Source: Ulota crispa (taxonomy: Eukaryota; Streptophyta; Bryopsida; Orthotrichales; Orthotrichaceae). From it: a stretch of DNA of 64,000 nt. Below, one piece after another: positions 1 to 14,400 of the stretch. The notes under the pieces were generated by a model that had not been told where the DNA came from, searched no databases, and saw only the letters and a list, made by a program, of their open reading frames with translations. Both the position numbers and the translations under genes were made by a program. Where the stretch lies: NCBI GenBank assembly GCA_963920765.1, contig OY987249.1:17084483-17148482 (forward strand), in the 5' to 3' direction. The number at the start of each line of letters is the position of its first letter. The first letter of the stretch is position 1.

Positions 1-82
1 CCATTAAAATTTACCATATGGCCAGAGAAGCTGTTGGTCCAAAACCAAAAAAGAACCCAGGAGTGAACCCTATGGGCAAGTA

Positions 83-464
83 AGGTAGCAGCATGCATAA
101 GCGTTGTGTCCCCATGCCCGTCACCTGACAGTGGTAGGGCTAATCAATAAAAAAACAAATGATTGTGGGTGGCTGAGTGATGGTTATGGGTGATGAAGTG
201 ATGATTGTGGGTGACTAGCATGAGGTTTTGAGTACCCATCTCACTATTTAAGAACCAACAACCCTTGTGATTAGCATCTCTTACACATGGTTCTTACAAT
301 TTCAGTGATTTTGGACTTTGAAAAATCTTTGTGAACAAATGCTTACAATTGGAACCTTGAAATTGATGCCAATATGTTTGGTTTCCAATTCCTAACTTAC
401 AAGTTACGCAATTGTTTTACCTACTCCAAAATCCTAATTTCCACGCTTACGGGTGCACCTACCT
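83..464. mobile_element. AGGTAG-family MITE with TA target duplication
   Basis: The ends are inverted: AGGTAGCAGCATGCATAAGCG at the left matches the reverse complement of the right end (443-464) at most positions. TA flanks both sides (81-82, 465-466). There is no coding capacity. The interior contains repeats of the type GATGGTTATGGGTGATG, related in reverse complement to the 21-bp array in the element at 11925-12417. The TA duplication suggests a Tc1/mariner-like relative, which is an inference. Confidence 0.7.
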
Positions 465-1439
465 TACATCGTAATCAACAAAAACAAGCCCGGGATGAAA
501 AAGAGAAAAAGAAGAAAAAGATTCCTTCTCCGCAAACACCGATGCTGTGTTTGCTGTCCCCTTCCTTCCCCGAAACCCTAATTTGCTTTCGAAACCCTAA
601 TTTGCTCCCCGCTGCTGCTAGAGCATGAGTGTTACGCAGCAGCTCTCCTCCCCATCGCTCTTCCCTCTTCGTCTTTTTTTTCTCAGAGTTTACATTTCCC
701 AGCTGTTCCTCCGCCTTACAACGGGCGCTGTTGGCCAAATTGCTTTCAACTCGGTATGCTTTCTCCCGCAGCCGTTCCTGCATTTGTCCAGGTGCTCCAT
801 CCGCGCTCTTCTTAGGGTTTGCTAATGTCTTAGTTCGAACGCATTGGAACTACTTGGCTTTTGGCATTGAGCGTTGGCATCTTGCATTGTAATCTTTTTT
901 ATTTAACAATGGAATTCCTATTGTCCTTAAGAATATCGCTTCGCTGGCGCTGTGCCTGCAGTTGTTCACGCGAGAGCTTCATTTGCTTGCAGTTGGCGTG
1001 TGTTTTGGATTCTTACAATTCTGATTATTGACATTCGAATAGTCCTGGCGGCTACTTCAGGAGTGTGATCGGTATATGATACGATTTGAAGAAGGTCTTG
1101 AACTTTGACGGCAGGAATTGGAGGCGGTATGTGATATTACAAAGGTACAGACGTGATATAACAGAGGTCCTTTTTGATTTTTAGTAATATGATGATTGGG
1201 AGCTTCACCACATTAATGAGGCACGCACATTGTGAAAATGATTGTTCAACTCAACCCTAAATATAATGTGCTTCAAAACTTGCATACGGTACCTTTCAAG
1301 TCAATATTTCAACTCAATATAAGTAATATTGGTTAAAGCAGTATCAAGAAATCAAAATAAGATAAATTGAACAATGCTATGAAAGTAAGTGAGATTAGTT
1401 TATCAAGAAATCTGCAATGACAAACTGCTTTTGAATAAA

Positions 1440-2167
1440 GGGAAAATTTCATGGATACCCCTGAAGTTTGCAAAATTTTCATAGATACCCCTGCTTTTTC
1501 AGAAATACCCTTGGATCAAAATTTTCAGGCAATTATTTGTTGTGCTTGTACTTTCTTTGTGACTGATGTTGAAGAAGGGAATGTAATGAAACAAAAAAGA
1601 AGCAACATGTGCACAAAGGAAGAAGGGAAGTGACATGCACAACAAAACAAAAGCCTGAAAATTTTGGTCCAAGGGTATTTCTGAAATTTCTGAAAAGGCA
1701 GGGGTATCTATGAAATATTAGGGGTAGTCACGGTTGAGTTCTTGCATATTCTCAATCTTCACGGAAAATTGTCTTGCCACGATGTCCGCAAATGGCGCGA
1801 GGCCAGTTCCGTGAAGATTTAGAAAAAACATTCTCCTCCCCCAAGCGTGTAGAAATGGCGCGTGAGAACTCTTACCATGGTTTGCCTATTTACTAGCTCG
1901 TGAATTTCTTTTCACTGTTGCTTTTGCTGCTTTTGCTGCTCCTCGAATTGGTGGCCGTGTTGCCTTCCTTCTAAGTAAAACATTCTCCAATCTTCATTCT
2001 TCATTCTCCATCACCCACAAGGGGTGTCACATCTCCTTCCATGAAGAAGTGCTTCCATTGGCTCTTACATTCACTCAACCATTTCTCAATCTTCACGGAA
2101 ATCTCAATCTCAGACCAACCGTGACTACCCCTATTGCAAACTTGAAGGGTATCCATGAAATTTTTCC
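1440..2167. mobile_element. Mutator-like fold-back MITE, interrupted copy
   Basis: Termini GGGAAAATTTCATGG and its inverted partner are flanked by a perfect 9-bp direct repeat TTGAATAAA (1431-1439 and 2168-2176). A 9-bp duplication is typical of Mutator-like elements. The arms are almost fully palindromic. Two uninterrupted relatives lie at 8451-8765 and 14184-14495. Another element (1721-2131) is inserted near the right end of this copy. It lies in the inferred 5' UTR intron of DHS. Confidence 0.8.
1721..2131. mobile_element. MITE nested in the Mutator-like MITE
   Basis: Inverted ends GGGGTAGTCACGG / CCGTGACTACCCC are flanked by TA (1719-1720 and 2132-2133). The uninterrupted copy at 14184-14495 reads GAAATTATTGCAAAC where this insertion sits, which supports a TA target duplication. 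No coding capacity was seen. Confidence 0.7.
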
Positions 2168-2262
2168 TTGAATAAAATAGATGAGCGTAAGCTTCTTTGA
2201 AGCAATATAATTAATTAGATGAATGTCTAGACTATACAGGAAGCTTGTGGAGGTTTACAGCG

Positions 2263-5501
<3,239 letters not shown>

Positions 5502-6730
5502 TGTTCCTGTTGGAGACCGCAATTTGACTCATTGAGAGTTCTTCTAAACAGGTTGGAAAGCTCCCACCTAAACCCTAAACCCTAAATCTTAAATCCTAAA
5601 ACGCTTCTTTGGCCTATTTGTAAGATACTAACGGGTGGAGCCTCTTGTAATATAGAAATTAGAAAACCGCTTGTCCTTTTGAGAATTTTTGTTGTTTTAG
5701 ATGCATGTTAAGATACTGTTTAAAATACTCCATATATTTATGTTTTTGTGCTTGTTGTATCATATGAAGCAATTGTTTAGGTTCTTTTTATTGCTATGCT
5801 TGTGCAGGTCTGAGTCTGGGGAATTTGAATAGCAGATGAGAAGGTGCATAGTTTCGCGCGCACACCTGAAGGTTTCTATTTTTCTGGGGTTCGCTGATTC
5901 ATTAGAAATGCATTTTAAACGGAGACCACTATGCACTGCATTTTTTGAGCATGGAAAGTGAAGTGCATATTACATTTTTGGAGTTAATATCAGTAGGGAA
6001 CTAATCCCTTTACCACATGTACAAACATCTTGCTCATAATTCAACACATTTTTTGATTGCTCTCCGAGCATTTTATATATTGTTGTTAAACCACAGTAAG
6101 GGGTGTAAAAACATTTCCCTCGCGGGCTGTGGGTACTTTGTGTTGGCAGAAATAGTAGATGCGAATTTTCATGAAAAAATAAGGAGCATATAATGATCGA
6201 TGCACTTTGAGGTAAACAATTCGGATACAATAAAAATCTCAACAATATGGTAGATCTAGAGGCATTAGAGAGGGACTAGAAGCCAACAAAAAACGTGGAC
6301 TAAATATTTGCCCTTTACAGAACAAAACTTTTAGCCTCTAAAGATGCATGAAATGTCACCACTTTTATCATGTAACGAAAACCAGGTCTTTATAATGTAA
6401 CCGGGCAAAACTGAGAGGGTATTTTTGCATAATTCAAGATAAAAAGTCAAGAGCGCAATAGCCATTTTGGTTCGCATGTAAATTTCAAGCATTTATGCAT
6501 GCACTTCGTCGTCTATTTTACATATGCTTGTGCAATTCACCCATTGAACTTCCCATGCACAACAATAATGTTGTACCTTCATGAAACGAATACAGATCGA
6601 CAGAGCCTCGAATGTTTTTCATCCCTTACCTGATGACTCGAGGTTCAGTTCTGAGGGACACGAGCGATGAACCCTAAAATCTGACTGCCATGTATGAAAC
6701 ATCAGATGCACTGCAGAAGCGCTACTATTA
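5502..6730. other. DHS 3' flank, no gene recognised
   Basis: Contains the DHS 3' UTR and downstream sequence. A run of telomere-like CCTAAA repeats lies at about 5570-5602, just past the stop. I see no exon with convincing splice sites and coding character. Confidence 0.5.
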
Positions 6731-7054
6731 AGGTAGGACGCTCATAAACCAACCATCTAAGTGCTGAAACTGAATTTTGTGGAGGTGAATCTTCTTGAAA
6801 TATGTTTCAGTAAATTTTCTTGAAAGCCAAGAGAAATTGGCATCTCACCCAAGTTTGATTCATATTTTTTGGAGGTTTGTGAAATTAGTTATGAAATTTT
6901 GAAGTTTTAATGGCATAGGGCTCTAAAACTACCCACCTTTTTGAATGTACATTGCTTGTACATTATTGAAGCCCCATGAAAAACATGTATAAACAAAGTA
7001 CATTTGAGAAGGTGAGCAATTTTTGAGCCTGGGCGGTTTATGAGCCTTCTACCT
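6731..7054. mobile_element. AGGTAG-family MITE (GCTCATAAACC subgroup)
   Basis: The ends AGGTAG and GCTCATAAACC (6731-6750) are repeated inverted at 7034-7054, and TA flanks both sides. A diverged relative lies at 45922-46253 in an IF3 intron; the two share blocks such as CATAGGGCTCTAAAAC and the terminal motifs. Non-coding. Confidence 0.75.
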
Positions 7055-7504
7055 TAATATAGTACCTAGCTAAGATGAACCTGTGTAAGAAAAATGCTTG
7101 TATAAGATCACTATCCCTGACATGAAAGTAGCCCAACATGTTCAGTATTGGGGAGCTACAAGGGGTATTTGGATGAATGCTCTCTTAAGATGAAATGAAT
7201 ATTCTGTCCAGATAGCCAGGCACTACTGTACCGAAATTTTGCAGAGTGTACAATCCATTCAAACTGGAAGAAAAGACGTTCAAATCCTCAGAATCCAGCT
7301 TTCACGTAAAAGTTTACTGCTAACGACAACAGCACACGCTGAAAAAGTCTCTGAATTACAAGCAAATTTTGAATTGGTTACGCAATAAGCATGTAGCACG
7401 AGGAAGTATTCAGCTTTAAAGGACTACTACTGCTACAGAGTATTTCCAAAAAAAATCCACAAAAATCCTTCTAAATGTTAAATACAAAAGTTTTGTTACA
7501 AGAC

Positions 7505-7669
7505 CGAGTCAAGAACTTGTTGTATCTTTCGTTGAAATAGGAAGCAGTGATGCCAATCCAACGCCCTCACTGGACTCTGCAGGTTCAAATCGACTGACAA
7601 CGGTCTCTGACGGCAAGCAATCGTACGACTTCGGAACTCGCCTTACGAAATCAAGGGGCCTGCATCAGA
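7505..7669 (-). CDS. Possible orphan terminal exon, unassigned
   Basis: On the minus strand an acceptor (ATCTGATGCAG) is followed by an open frame beginning about PLDFVRRVPKSYDCLPS and ending LPISTKDTTSS then a stop. Its GC content is higher than the flanks. It could be the last exon of a minus-strand gene whose other exons I cannot find, or a captured fragment. I do not recognise the protein. The nearest minus-strand gene, bL36 at 9149-9304, already has its own stop. Confidence 0.25.
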
Positions 7670-7805
7670 TATTCACACACAAAACATAACATGAGCTATT
7701 CAGGAGTATCTCAATTCCAAGTCTTCACATCTCCATAGGTATAGGACAGAAAAACTTCAAAATTATACTCCTAAAATGCCGCATTAATAATGGTTTAGGG
7801 AAATA

Positions 7806-8212
7806 CTCCCTCTGTACCTCTAAAAACGTCCAAAAAGCTTTCTTGCAAAGGATTAAGTTAAGTGTGTTTTAGTCTTTGTGCCAGTGACATGCATTCTAGA
7901 ATCAATATACCATCTATCAAATGTATGCAAAAGCTCCAGCTTGGGTGTCGCTGTTTGGGCACCCAAATTCCATGCAAAAAGTACCATATTTGTGCATGCT
8001 GCTAGCTCCTCATTATTGATGATTTAAAGATTAATAGCAACAACAATACCTCATATGGGCAAGGCCAAGCTTGTTAAGAGAGGAATGCTCTGTAATCGCT
8101 TTACCCCATGAGATCATTAAACATCGCAAACGCTTTGTAAGCGTTTGAAATCAGCTTTTTAGTGGTACAAGAAATGTGTCTGATTTGGAGCTTTTTAGAG
8201 GTACATAGGGAG
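7806..8212. mobile_element. Stowaway-like MITE
   Basis: Begins CTCCCTCTG and ends with the inverted CATAGGGAG, flanked by TA (7804-7805 and 8213-8214). The CTCCCTC terminus and TA duplication are diagnostic of plant Stowaway (mariner) MITEs. An opposite-orientation copy lies at 19143-19535 and shares most of its interior, for example the block around GGGTGCCCA / TGGGCACCC. Confidence 0.88.
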
Positions 8213-8450
8213 TAGTAATCTAGTGGCTGCAAAGTAACCTAGAAACTAATAGCATCAAGAGGCATTCCTTGCTAGATTATACACTCAAAAAACTCAATTA
8301 AAGTAGGTCAAAATCATCATCGGTTCGATCAAAGAGACTCTCAATAGCAGCAAACTCAAAAAAACCGTCTGTTTCAGTTTTTACCAAAAACAGCATAATC
8401 CAAAATCACCCATAAGCATCAAATCTCCAGTATTGTCCTTGTAAACATAA

Positions 8451-8765
8451 GGGAAAATTTCATGGATACCCCTGAAGTTTGCAATACTTTCATAGATACC
8501 CCTGCTTTTTCAGAAATATCAAAAAATACCCTTTGGACCAAAAAATTTAGGCGTCTGATTTGTTGTGCATATCACTTCCCTTCTTCTTTTGTGCGCACTT
8601 ATAATAAGAAAGAAATAGTGTGTGCACAAAGGGAGAAGGGAAGTGACATGCACAACAAAACAAACGCCTAAATTTTTTGGTCCAACGGTATTTGTGATAT
8701 TTCTGAAAAAATAGAGGTATCTATGAAAATACTGCAAACTTCATGGGTATCCATGAAATTTTCCC
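8451..8765. mobile_element. Mutator-like fold-back MITE, uninterrupted copy
   Basis: Same family as 1440-2167. The ends are GGGAAAATTTCATGGATACC and its inverted partner. The 9-bp flanks TAAACATAA and TTAATATAA match at 7 of 9 positions, an aged target duplication. The arms pair almost end to end. It encodes nothing convincing. Confidence 0.8.
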
Positions 8766-8832
8766 TTAATATAAACCCTAAACCCTAATATAGACCCTAA
8801 ATCCTAATATAGACCTTAAACCCTAATATAGG
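8766..8832. repeat. Telomere-like short tandem repeat
   Basis: About four units resembling TAAACCCTAATATAGAC run directly from the end of the MITE at 8451-8765. Confidence 0.65.
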
Positions 8833-8929
8833 GACGAAAGGCAAAGCAACATATGGGTTTTGTATACAGAATCCACGCAACGACGAGGTACAAATCTATG
8901 GTATTCTCACAAATGCCCGTCATGGATGA

Positions 8930-9146
8930 AGAGATCCATAAAGGATTTCTACGACGTTTACAATTTAGTTTTAGTTCGTTGATGATCAAAATGAGGAAAT
9001 GAAAAAAAGGAAAGGACAAACATGATAGCAGAGAGAGAGATCCGTAAAAGGATTGCTACAACGTTTACCAATTTAGGCTTAGTTCGTTGATGATCAAAAT
9101 GAGGAAATGCAAAATAAGAAAGAAAAGACAAGCATGATAGCAGAGA
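8930..9146. repeat. Two-copy tandem duplication, period about 108 bp
   Basis: The stretch with TTCGTTGATGATCAAAATG occurs twice, offset by 108 bp, and both units end near CATGATAGCAGAGAG. It lies just past the stop codon of the minus-strand bL36 gene, so it probably forms its 3' UTR. Confidence 0.8.
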
Positions 9147-9148
9147 GA

Positions 9149-9304
9149 TTACATGGAAGGCAGATCAGTTTCGTAAGCGACATCGCAGAATCCTTGACGT
9201 TGCTTGTGCTTGGGGTTGGCAGTACACAAGATGAACACTTTGTTGCGACGCTTGACCACCTTGCAGTACTCGCACAGACGGCGAACCGCCGCTCGCACCT
9301 TCAT
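9149..9304 (-). CDS. bL36m: Mitochondrial-type ribosomal protein bL36 (51 aa)
   Basis: A small zinc-binding protein of the large ribosomal subunit. It starts [14 protein letters not shown] at 9304 and contains [14 protein letters not shown] and NPKHKQRQG, the bL36 signature. The zinc ligands are C11, C14, C27 and H32. The start is the ATG that aligns with the universal bL36 N-terminus; the upstream in-frame extension to 9340 lacks a conserved match and is probably leader. The MKVR start and the aromatic tail after KHKQRQG resemble nuclear genes for plant mitochondrial bL36 rather than the 37-residue plastid rpl36. The product is shorter than the roughly 100-residue Arabidopsis protein. Single coding exon. 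A telo-box (AAACCCTAA, minus strand, 9432-9440) sits in the leader, common for plant ribosomal protein genes. How it enters mitochondria is not evident. Confidence 0.88.
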   Translation of the reverse strand: MKVRAAVRRLCEYCKVVKRRNKVFILCTANPKHKQRQGFCDVAYETDLPSM

Positions 9305-9530
9305 TGTTCGATTTCTCTCTCTCGCACTTCGATTATGCAACTTTGGATATTATAGCGACGGAGGAAGAAGCTCTCAAGTTGTTGGCAATGGCGACAAACT
9401 TGGTTAGGAGGGTCGAAGCTCGGGACGAGAATTAGGGTTTCGGAAAGATGTGCAAGAGTGAGAGGGGACGAAGTTCCCAACTTACAAGTTCCCAACCAAT
9501 GTTTGGGGAGAACGCTGTTAACCCTTAAAC

Positions 9531-9810
9531 GTTGGGCGACCAGCCCGGCTACAATGATTTCTACAGTTGTTTCCAGGATTTTAGTGGTATAATTGGTGTA
9601 TTAAGTGCCTAGTTATTATAATATTGTTTCAAAAAATTACAAACGTGCATAGTACATGCTAACCTCCCAAAAATTCTAGAAAGGGTAGTATGAATCTTCT
9701 CACAATCTAGGTTATTTGAAAATATGAATGTATGAAAATCAACTGTTTTTTGTCATACAATATAATTTTTTGGAGGCAAAAGACAAAAAACGTCCTTGAC
9801 GTTTAGGGGT
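9531..9810. mobile_element. ACCCTTAAACG-family MITE
   Basis: Begins ACCCTTAAACGTTGG and ends CCTTGACGTTTAGGGGT, with TA on each side (9529-9530 and 9811-9812). Related copies lie at 22198-22551, 23037-40804 (split by CACTA) and 50224-50864. Non-coding. Confidence 0.65.
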
Positions 9811-11423
9811 TAACCTCTAAGTGCCCATGCCGTTTTCACTAAAATCAGGGTTTTGGGAGCCCTACAACTTTGATGCAACGTATCTCAGTCAGTTGGATGA
9901 TTCACAAAAAGTGACCTTTGAAAATAGTAGAACACCTATTGAGAAAACAGCTTGCAGATTTTGGGAACAATTGACCATGGGAGATTATAACATTTGATCA
10001 AACAACATGCGATGGCATAATCTCAAATTTTTGGTAGGTAGTTGTTGTTTGATGATTTTTACAAAATTTTATGAACCCATTAATCATCTTAAATTTTGTG
10101 AGTTGCAAGATTAGATGTGAGTGCACACACTTGTAAATTATTGAAGATTGCACTTCTTTCTATGTCAAGTTTTAGGTCTTCAATTTGCTATTGCACAGAA
10201 AACAATGACTAGCGTAGTTGGTGAGGGTTTTCATAATAAGGGTCTAGAACATATTGAACCCTTGCCGGAAAATTTCCCGCTACCACAAAGCACACTCAAG
10301 GAAGCTTGCAAGGGGTATTGACCAGTTGCAACCTATAAGACATTGCTTGCCACCATGCCCTGTGTGGTGTTGCACCCAACCAAAGCTCTTGAGGCACTTG
10401 TACAACATTTGGCTTGCCTTGTCATTACTCCACTTGCATGGACCACTTGAATGCCTTCATACTTGCAGTTTGTAGCAAGATAAAAAAACTAGATCCAATG
10501 CCTCAAACAAGCCTTTGAAATCATGCAAGGACACTTTCAGTCCTTTAGGGCGTTAGGGGCATCGTTTTTGAATTTTCAGCACTTTCTTTTATCAATTTCT
10601 GTTTTCAGATTTGGGATTCAAAAGTTCAAACAACTTTTCAAAGACTTTAATATTTGATATTCCAAGAAAGGGAATAGTTTCACAAGGAAACTTCATCAAC
10701 CATAAGATAAGATACACTACCTTAGTTGGGACCCCCAAGACTAATATGCAGCCTTGGCCTTATGTATAGAGCTTGACATACGGAAGGCTTCTACCAAAAT
10801 TCTCAAAGATATAACAAATGTTCTATAGAGGATGTTATGTGTCGTTCATTTTACTACTGTTATGTAGAGGTTTTCCAATGGTCTCTTTGTGTTTACTCAG
10901 GCAAGTAGCGTTTTTGTATTTTGCTATGTTTAACACAATTTCCTTGCCAATCACAAAATATTCAAATTCGCAGATACATTGAATTTGAACAAGACATACT
11001 CAACAACAATAAACACATTCATGGTTATACCGTACACTCCTCCATCTCAGTGAATGGAGGACACGGCCTCCTCAGAAGTCCCTCAAAGTCCTCCACATAA
11101 CATCTATCAATGATCCAATCCTCAGAGCAGAAAAGAACAGAGACAACAAAGCCTGCAAGGAGAATGTACTAAAGCATGCCGTCTAAATCCTTCATCTCTA
11201 TGCTAAGAGAGAGGATTGAAATTGAGAATTCAATGAGTTTGTTTAAATATACTGTGCTTCTCGCTACTGTCAACCCCACGTGCATATTGCTGCTGGGTGA
11301 GGGTACAAGTCCACAAAGATCTGTGGACCACCTACAAAAGAGTCTCACTCCACTGACAATAAAGGAAGATATAAGAGAAGCAAAAAAGAGGAGACAAAAA
11401 TTGTTGTTTACATTTTTACTACT
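9811..11423. other. Intergenic, probable decayed transposon remains
   Basis: A second ACCTCTAAG-type terminus begins at 9813, and an AGGGCGTTAGGGGCAT-like end lies near 10545-10560, so this may be a larger member of the ACCCTTAAACG family. Inside it, 10205-10470 (+) has a mostly open frame with one stop, reading for example HIEPLPENFPLPQSTLKEAC. It could be a transposase remnant, but I cannot assign a family. The rest, up to the PGAP1 stop codon, holds nothing recognisable apart from the PGAP1 3' UTR. Confidence 0.3.
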
Positions 11424-14400
11424 TCAATGTCTATGAAAGTGGCGTTTAACTCGACCTCTAACTTGAGTATCTCGTATTCTAATGCCGGCAGTAGCAATTC
11501 CAGTTAACGCAAGGGCGTAGAATGCCCTGTAAGGTGAAAGGGCCAATCCAGCCCAGTAGCAAAACAATCCTGCGAGCAGGTAAACAAAGCTGAGCCCAGC
11601 ATCTGGTACAGGAGGGCCATACAAGCGAGGGACATGGATCAACGAAATATTGACATCCACAGAAGTGTAGAAGAGTCCATGCAACACGACTCCCAATGTG
11701 AGGCTTGAATCCAGAAAAGCAGGTGTTGTCCACTTCATTCGTAATCTCTGCAAGTCCAAAAACAAAATCTATGAAAAAACAACAAAAAAAAAGCATTCTA
11801 CATTTCTATGTCAACAGATAAAAGTAGGAAGAAGTAAGATGGTTACGGTAGCAGCAGCACCCATAACCGTCAAATTAAGGGTTTTGAACATGATGATTCT
11901 TAATAAACATCTAGGATCCTATTAAGGTGGCAACACCCATAAGCGTGAGTTTAAGCTTTATAGGATATGTACCCAGATTGAACAAGCTTGAAAATAATAT
12001 TGCTAGATTAGCAAGAAGGAATGAAAAATATTGGCATCAATTTCAAAGTTACAATTGCAAGCATTTGTTCACAAATATTTTTCAAAGTCCAATTTTTTTG
12101 AAAAGGCATAGTTGTGAGTAGGAGATGCTCAAAACAACTAGATGAGGCACTCAAAACTGTCATGCAAGTCACCTACAATCATCACTTTGTCACCCATAAC
12201 TATCACCTTTTCACCCATAACTATCACCTTTTCACCCATAACTATCACCTTTTCACCCATAACTATCACCTTTTCACCCATAACTATCACCTTTTCACCC
12301 AAAACCTTCACTTAAGTACCCATAACTAGGTTTTTTAATAATTTTAAATTGCTGACAACCTATGTCAGGCGTAGGTCACGCTTATGAATACAGTTACGGT
12401 TAGGGGTGCTGTTACCTTAGCAAGAGAAAGATGATGAGTTTGCACTTCTAAATGTATTATTTGGATACTGCGAGAATAAATTGTGAGTTTTCAAAGAGCC
12501 GACTACAAATTGCACCTAATACCAACACTAAGGAGGTTTCATGTTCACATGTTGTGCATCCTTGTAATTATATCTGTTCACTTCCACAAATTTTCCAAGA
12601 TTTTAGAGGTGATGGTTATGGGTGTTGCTACCTTATAGAGACAGAACCCAAGCTCGTGCAAACAGAATTTGACCAAAAGGAAACAGGAGCTTGAAAAAGG
12701 TTGGAAGTGCTCACCTGAATCCAAGCAACTAAGGATGGAACGAGCATTATCATGACGATGAGATGGAGCATGAGCAGGCCTTGTTGATGGTTCAAAATCT
12801 CTGCATGTGATTCTCCGTCACTGAATGCTAACGAACTCGTGTCGCTTGGAAGAAGCGGTCGATCTTCTTTTTTGGTACTTGAAATTGGACGCACTTGCTG
12901 CTTCGCACTGTTGTCATGTACCATAATATTCAAGTCAGTCAACACCGTTCAAAAACAAACTACACCAAATAGTGCATTTAGGTTGCCCCATACTAATTTC
13001 TCAACATTTTAAACTATTTGAATATTTACCAACACTACAGTAACTTTTGTCAATAATTATTGTGATAAACAATGGAGGAAGTAGTTGGGCACAACAACAA
13101 ACACCAAAGTCAAGGAGTAGGGAAGCTAGAGCTTTATACAAATCTGGAAATTACTGTAGCATAAAGAGAATTGCATGCCCCTCCAGGTGGCCAAGGGTGA
13201 GTCATGAGGTAACTATGCCAAGGTAAGGCAACCTAATTGTTAAGGCAACCTAAATGCACTATTTGGTGTACAGATTTTTGTTCTGCAAGCAAGACACTAA
13301 TGCAGGAGTAACAACAGCAAAAATGTAAGCGAGTAGAGGGAACAGTACCTGACAAGAGCCGAGAAACATCTCCAGGCATGCACCGACAGTAGCACCACAA
13401 GGCCTAAGCTAGAATGGCCGAAAAGCACCGAAATGGCAATAACGAGGCCTAGAGCCATTGTTGGCCAAGCTCTCAGTTTCCTGATTATCTGCAATGGTGC
13501 CAAAAAAAAATAAGTTTTTCCTCTACCTTAGAACACATCTTTTTAATGAACCCAGATTTCTACAGATTTCCACATTCCCTGTTCTCTCACCAAACCCAAG
13601 GGAAAGGACTTTCTCCAGCTCATAACTCTCGGCACTCTCACTATCATACTCCTGTTTAGCCTCCAAAAAGTTGCATCCAATTGAAACAATAAGGAGTTTG
13701 ACAAGTGTGAAAGAGGCTCTAATATCACCTTTCCAACAACAGTGACCCATAGTACTTCTTTAGTATTAATTTTATATGCAACACTAGTGATGGCCGCGAT
13801 GTTACAAGAATCCGTATTATCACATGCATTTGAGAATCTAAGTCCAGCCATTAAGAGGGGTAGATGTACATGATATTTCCCGAAACAAATCAACATGAAA
13901 ACTGTAGGGGCAATCAAAGCTTTAGGTGTAGAAGGAGACCGGTATGCTTAAGAAACTTGCGCCACACGACTTTAGTACTCGCTTAGTCCAGTGATCTTGT
14001 CGAGATGGCCACCTGCATAACAATCAAAACAATTTAGTACTCTAGCGAAATCGAGCAGAATGTACTTTTAATTGCAGACTAGAACGAGTGGATGAATTTT
14101 CACAGATTAAAATTTTGAAATAATCACATTGAACTATCTCAAGAAGGCAACGTCCATATGACCACCTGACATAATTATATTAAGGGAAAATTTCATGGAT
14201 ACCCCTGAAGTTTGCAATAATTTCATAGATACCCCTGCTTTTTCAGGAATTTCATAGATACCCTTGGACCAAAATTTTCAAGCGTTTTTTTTGTTGTTCA
14301 TGCCACTTCCCTTCTCCCTTTGTGCGCACACTACTTCTTTTTTGTTATGCGTGCACACAAGGAAGAAGGAAAGTGGCTGCACAACAAAAAAAAACGCTTA

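Larger units (their letters stand above)
560..2262 (+). promoter_or_regulatory. DHS leader region: telo-boxes, 5' UTR and 5' UTR intron
   Basis: Two AAACCCTAA telo-boxes (573-581 and 592-600) sit in a pyrimidine-rich stretch typical of plant housekeeping promoters and leaders. A good acceptor (ACTATACAG, ending 2239) precedes a short leader exon, 2240-2262, just before the start codon. This implies a 5' UTR intron. Possible donors are CTCG|GTATGC near 754 and GCG|GTATGTG near 1127; I cannot choose between them. The intron carries the MITE at 1440-2167. The transcription start is not defined. Confidence 0.5.
11846..12633. mobile_element. AGGTAG-family MITE, outer copy, interrupted
   Basis: The interior matches the copies at 15080-15392 and (reversed) 17696-18009, for example GGTTTTGAACATGATGA and GTATTATTTGGATA. 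TA flanks it at 11844-11845 and 12634-12635. A second element (11925-12417) is inserted in it. It lies in the last PGAP1 intron. Confidence 0.85.

Noticed and set aside
374-892. Several short open frames at the left edge
   Set aside because: They overlap a MITE end and the pyrimidine-rich DHS leader and have no homology.
12114-12329. Open frame with HNYHLFT repeats
   Set aside because: It is the translation of a 21-bp tandem repeat inside a MITE, with no start context or homology.
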